From contig NZ_CP030038.1 of the NCBI RefSeq assembly GCF_015291725.1, positions 7,243,001 through 7,307,000 of the forward strand: a DNA stretch of 64,000 nucleotides, in the 5' to 3' direction. The notes below the pieces were generated by a model. That model saw only the letters and a list, made by a program, of their open reading frames with translations. It was not told the origin of the DNA and did no database searches. Made by a program: the position numbers and the translations under genes. Shown here piece by piece: positions 63,029 through 64,000 of the stretch. This stretch comes from Bradyrhizobium sp. CCBAU 51765 (GTDB taxonomy: Bacteria > Pseudomonadota > Alphaproteobacteria > Rhizobiales > Xanthobacteraceae). How positions within the stretch are numbered: position 1 is the stretch's first letter; the number at the start of each line of letters is the position of its first letter.

Positions 63029-64000
63029 TCAACGAATGATGTCAAAGCTGTAGTCAGTTTTGCCAAGAACGTTCGTCTTCTTGTCCATTTCATCGAAGAC
63101 CTTGTCCAGGATCTTCACGAGTACATTCAGGCCGCCCTGATAGCCCCATAGGGGGGACCGGTGATGGTGATGCCGATCAAAAACCGGAAAGCCGATGCGG
63201 ATCAGTGGCGTTCCAGTATCGCGCTCCAGATACTTGCCATAGGTGTTGCCAATCAGAAAATCGACTGGCTCGGTGAACAGGAGTGAGCGCATGTGCCAGA
63301 GGTCCCGGCCCGGATAGGCTTGGCAGCCCTGCCCGAATGGCGAGCTTGCAAGCAGCATCTGCATTTTTTCGTGCCATGCCTTGCTGCCGTTCGTGGACAG
63401 CACATGGGTCGGTTCGGCGCCGAGTTCGAGCAGAAACGCAGCCAGCCCATAGCAAAGATCCGGATCGCCATAGATCGCGAACTTCTTGCCATGGATATGC
63501 GCGCTGGAGTCAGCGATGGCGTCGACCAAGCGGCCACGTTCTCGCGCAAGCTGCTCGGGAATCTCCTTGCCGCTGATGCGTGACAGCGCCACGATAAAGT
63601 CATCCGTTGCGGATAAGCCCACCGGGTAGTTGAAGGATACGATGTCCTGCCCATGCTCAGCAACGAATGGCAGCGTTTTTTCGGTGCACCACTGCTGCAT
63701 GGAGATTGTCGCCTTGGCGTGAACCGCGTTGGCCGCATCTTCCAGCGTCGTGCCTCCGTCATACATCCGGAATTCGCCGTCTGTCGGAGTATCGAAGACT
63801 TCAGAATTATCAGCGAGAATCGTGTGCTGGATGCCCATCAACGCCAAGATGCGCTTGATTTCGCGAAGGTTCCCGACAGTATAGCCATCGAACCCGCCAA
63901 TGATGTTGATCGCCCCGTTCTGCTTGCGCGCCAGCTTCGGCGCTGTTCCGGCCTTACCGTCCCAAAAATGCTCCAGAATGCCCTTGAGCGCATTGTCATA
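63029..64000 (-). CDS. nifK: nitrogenase MoFe protein beta chain NifK (C-terminal part)
   Basis: C-terminal 323 residues of NifK; the N-terminus and nifD are beyond the right edge. Recognised by INIIGGFDGYTVGNLREIKR, FNYPVGLSATDDFIVALSRI, FAIYGDPDLCYGLAAFLLEL, HRSPLWGYQGGLNVL. It precedes nifE by 94 bases. Confidence 0.98.
   Translation of the reverse strand, partial: YDNALKGILEHFWDGKAGTAPKLARKQNGAINIIGGFDGYTVGNLREIKRILALMGIQHTILADNSEVFDTPTDGEFRMYDGGTTLEDAANAVHAKATISMQQWCTEKTLPFVAEHGQDIVSFNYPVGLSATDDFIVALSRISGKEIPEQLARERGRLVDAIADSSAHIHGKKFAIYGDPDLCYGLAAFLLELGAEPTHVLSTNGSKAWHEKMQMLLASSPFGQGCQAYPGRDLWHMRSLLFTEPVDFLIGNTYGKYLERDTGTPLIRIGFPVFDRHHHHRSPLWGYQGGLNVLVKILDKVFDEMDKKTNVLGKTDYSFDIIR

Noticed and set aside
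1..64000. tRNA genes, CRISPR arrays, complete insertion sequences
   Set aside because: None seen on reading both strands; a dedicated search could still reveal small or decayed elements.

Overview
The window looks like a piece of a Bradyrhizobium-type symbiosis island. A rhizobial (Rhc) type III secretion system (T3SS) cluster with tts boxes lies beside a large nif/fix cluster. Gene content and protein sequences (NifH of 294 aa, FixC of 435 aa, FixX of 98 aa, nifW-fixB-fixC-fixX without fixA, HesB-type IscN, NopX, NolB) fit Bradyrhizobium. I do not name a species. I saw no tRNA, rRNA, CRISPR array, nod gene or intact insertion sequence.

Layout. (1) 1-6233, minus strand: T3SS core operon nolB-rhcJ-nolU-nolV-rhcN-sctO-rhcQ-rhcR; rhcR runs off the left edge. 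(2) 6343-16524, plus strand: rhcC1, the translocator nopX, then nopC-nopA-sctD-sctX-like-sctY-like-rhcV-y4yS. tts boxes precede nolB, nopX and nopC, and an orphan box lies at 7100. (3) 16541-19140: a decayed nopP copy and small ORFs. (4) 19141-28829: a diiron-type protein, an M16 protease pair, two ParA-like ATPases, a small Cys-rich secreted protein and a di-haem cytochrome c peroxidase. (5) 29981-34579: modC, a DUF2478 protein, a hypothetical gene and ahpCD. (6) 34810-43412: fixX-fixC-fixB, a decayed interval, nifW, nifV, nifQ, nifH (minus strand) and a nitrogenase-associated ArsC-like gene (plus strand). (7) 43601-46310: an OmpW-type porin behind a perfect FixK box, a 2Fe-2S ferredoxin and a candidate structured RNA. 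(8) 46554-56911, almost all minus strand: iscN, a nifU-like gene, nifS, fixU, a broken SIR2-like gene, then nifB, frxA, nifZ and a tail of little-known genes ending in a Rieske protein; a second Rieske gene lies upstream of iscN. (9) 57165-58103: an intact nopP with its own tts box, inserted among nif genes. (10) 58489-64000, minus strand: nifK (partial)-nifE-nifN-nifX-DUF269-CCE_0567-fdxB.

How the parts fit. The T3SS exports effectors under TtsI control. NifB, NifEN, NifX, NifV and NifQ build FeMo-cofactor; NifS, IscN and the NifU-like protein supply Fe-S; FixBCX and several ferredoxins supply electrons; ModC imports molybdate. I read sigma-54 -24/-12 elements, several with NifA-type TGT-N10-ACA sites, before nifH, nifB, iscN, a divergent unknown gene, the 2Fe-2S ferredoxin, the cytochrome c peroxidase, ahpC and a candidate small RNA. 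This suggests the peroxidases are part of the NifA regulon. Least explained are the SctX/SctY-like pair, a DegT homologue without its PLP lysine in the nifB operon, the paired ParA-like ATPases, the diiron/M16 module and the three-hairpin RNA candidate.
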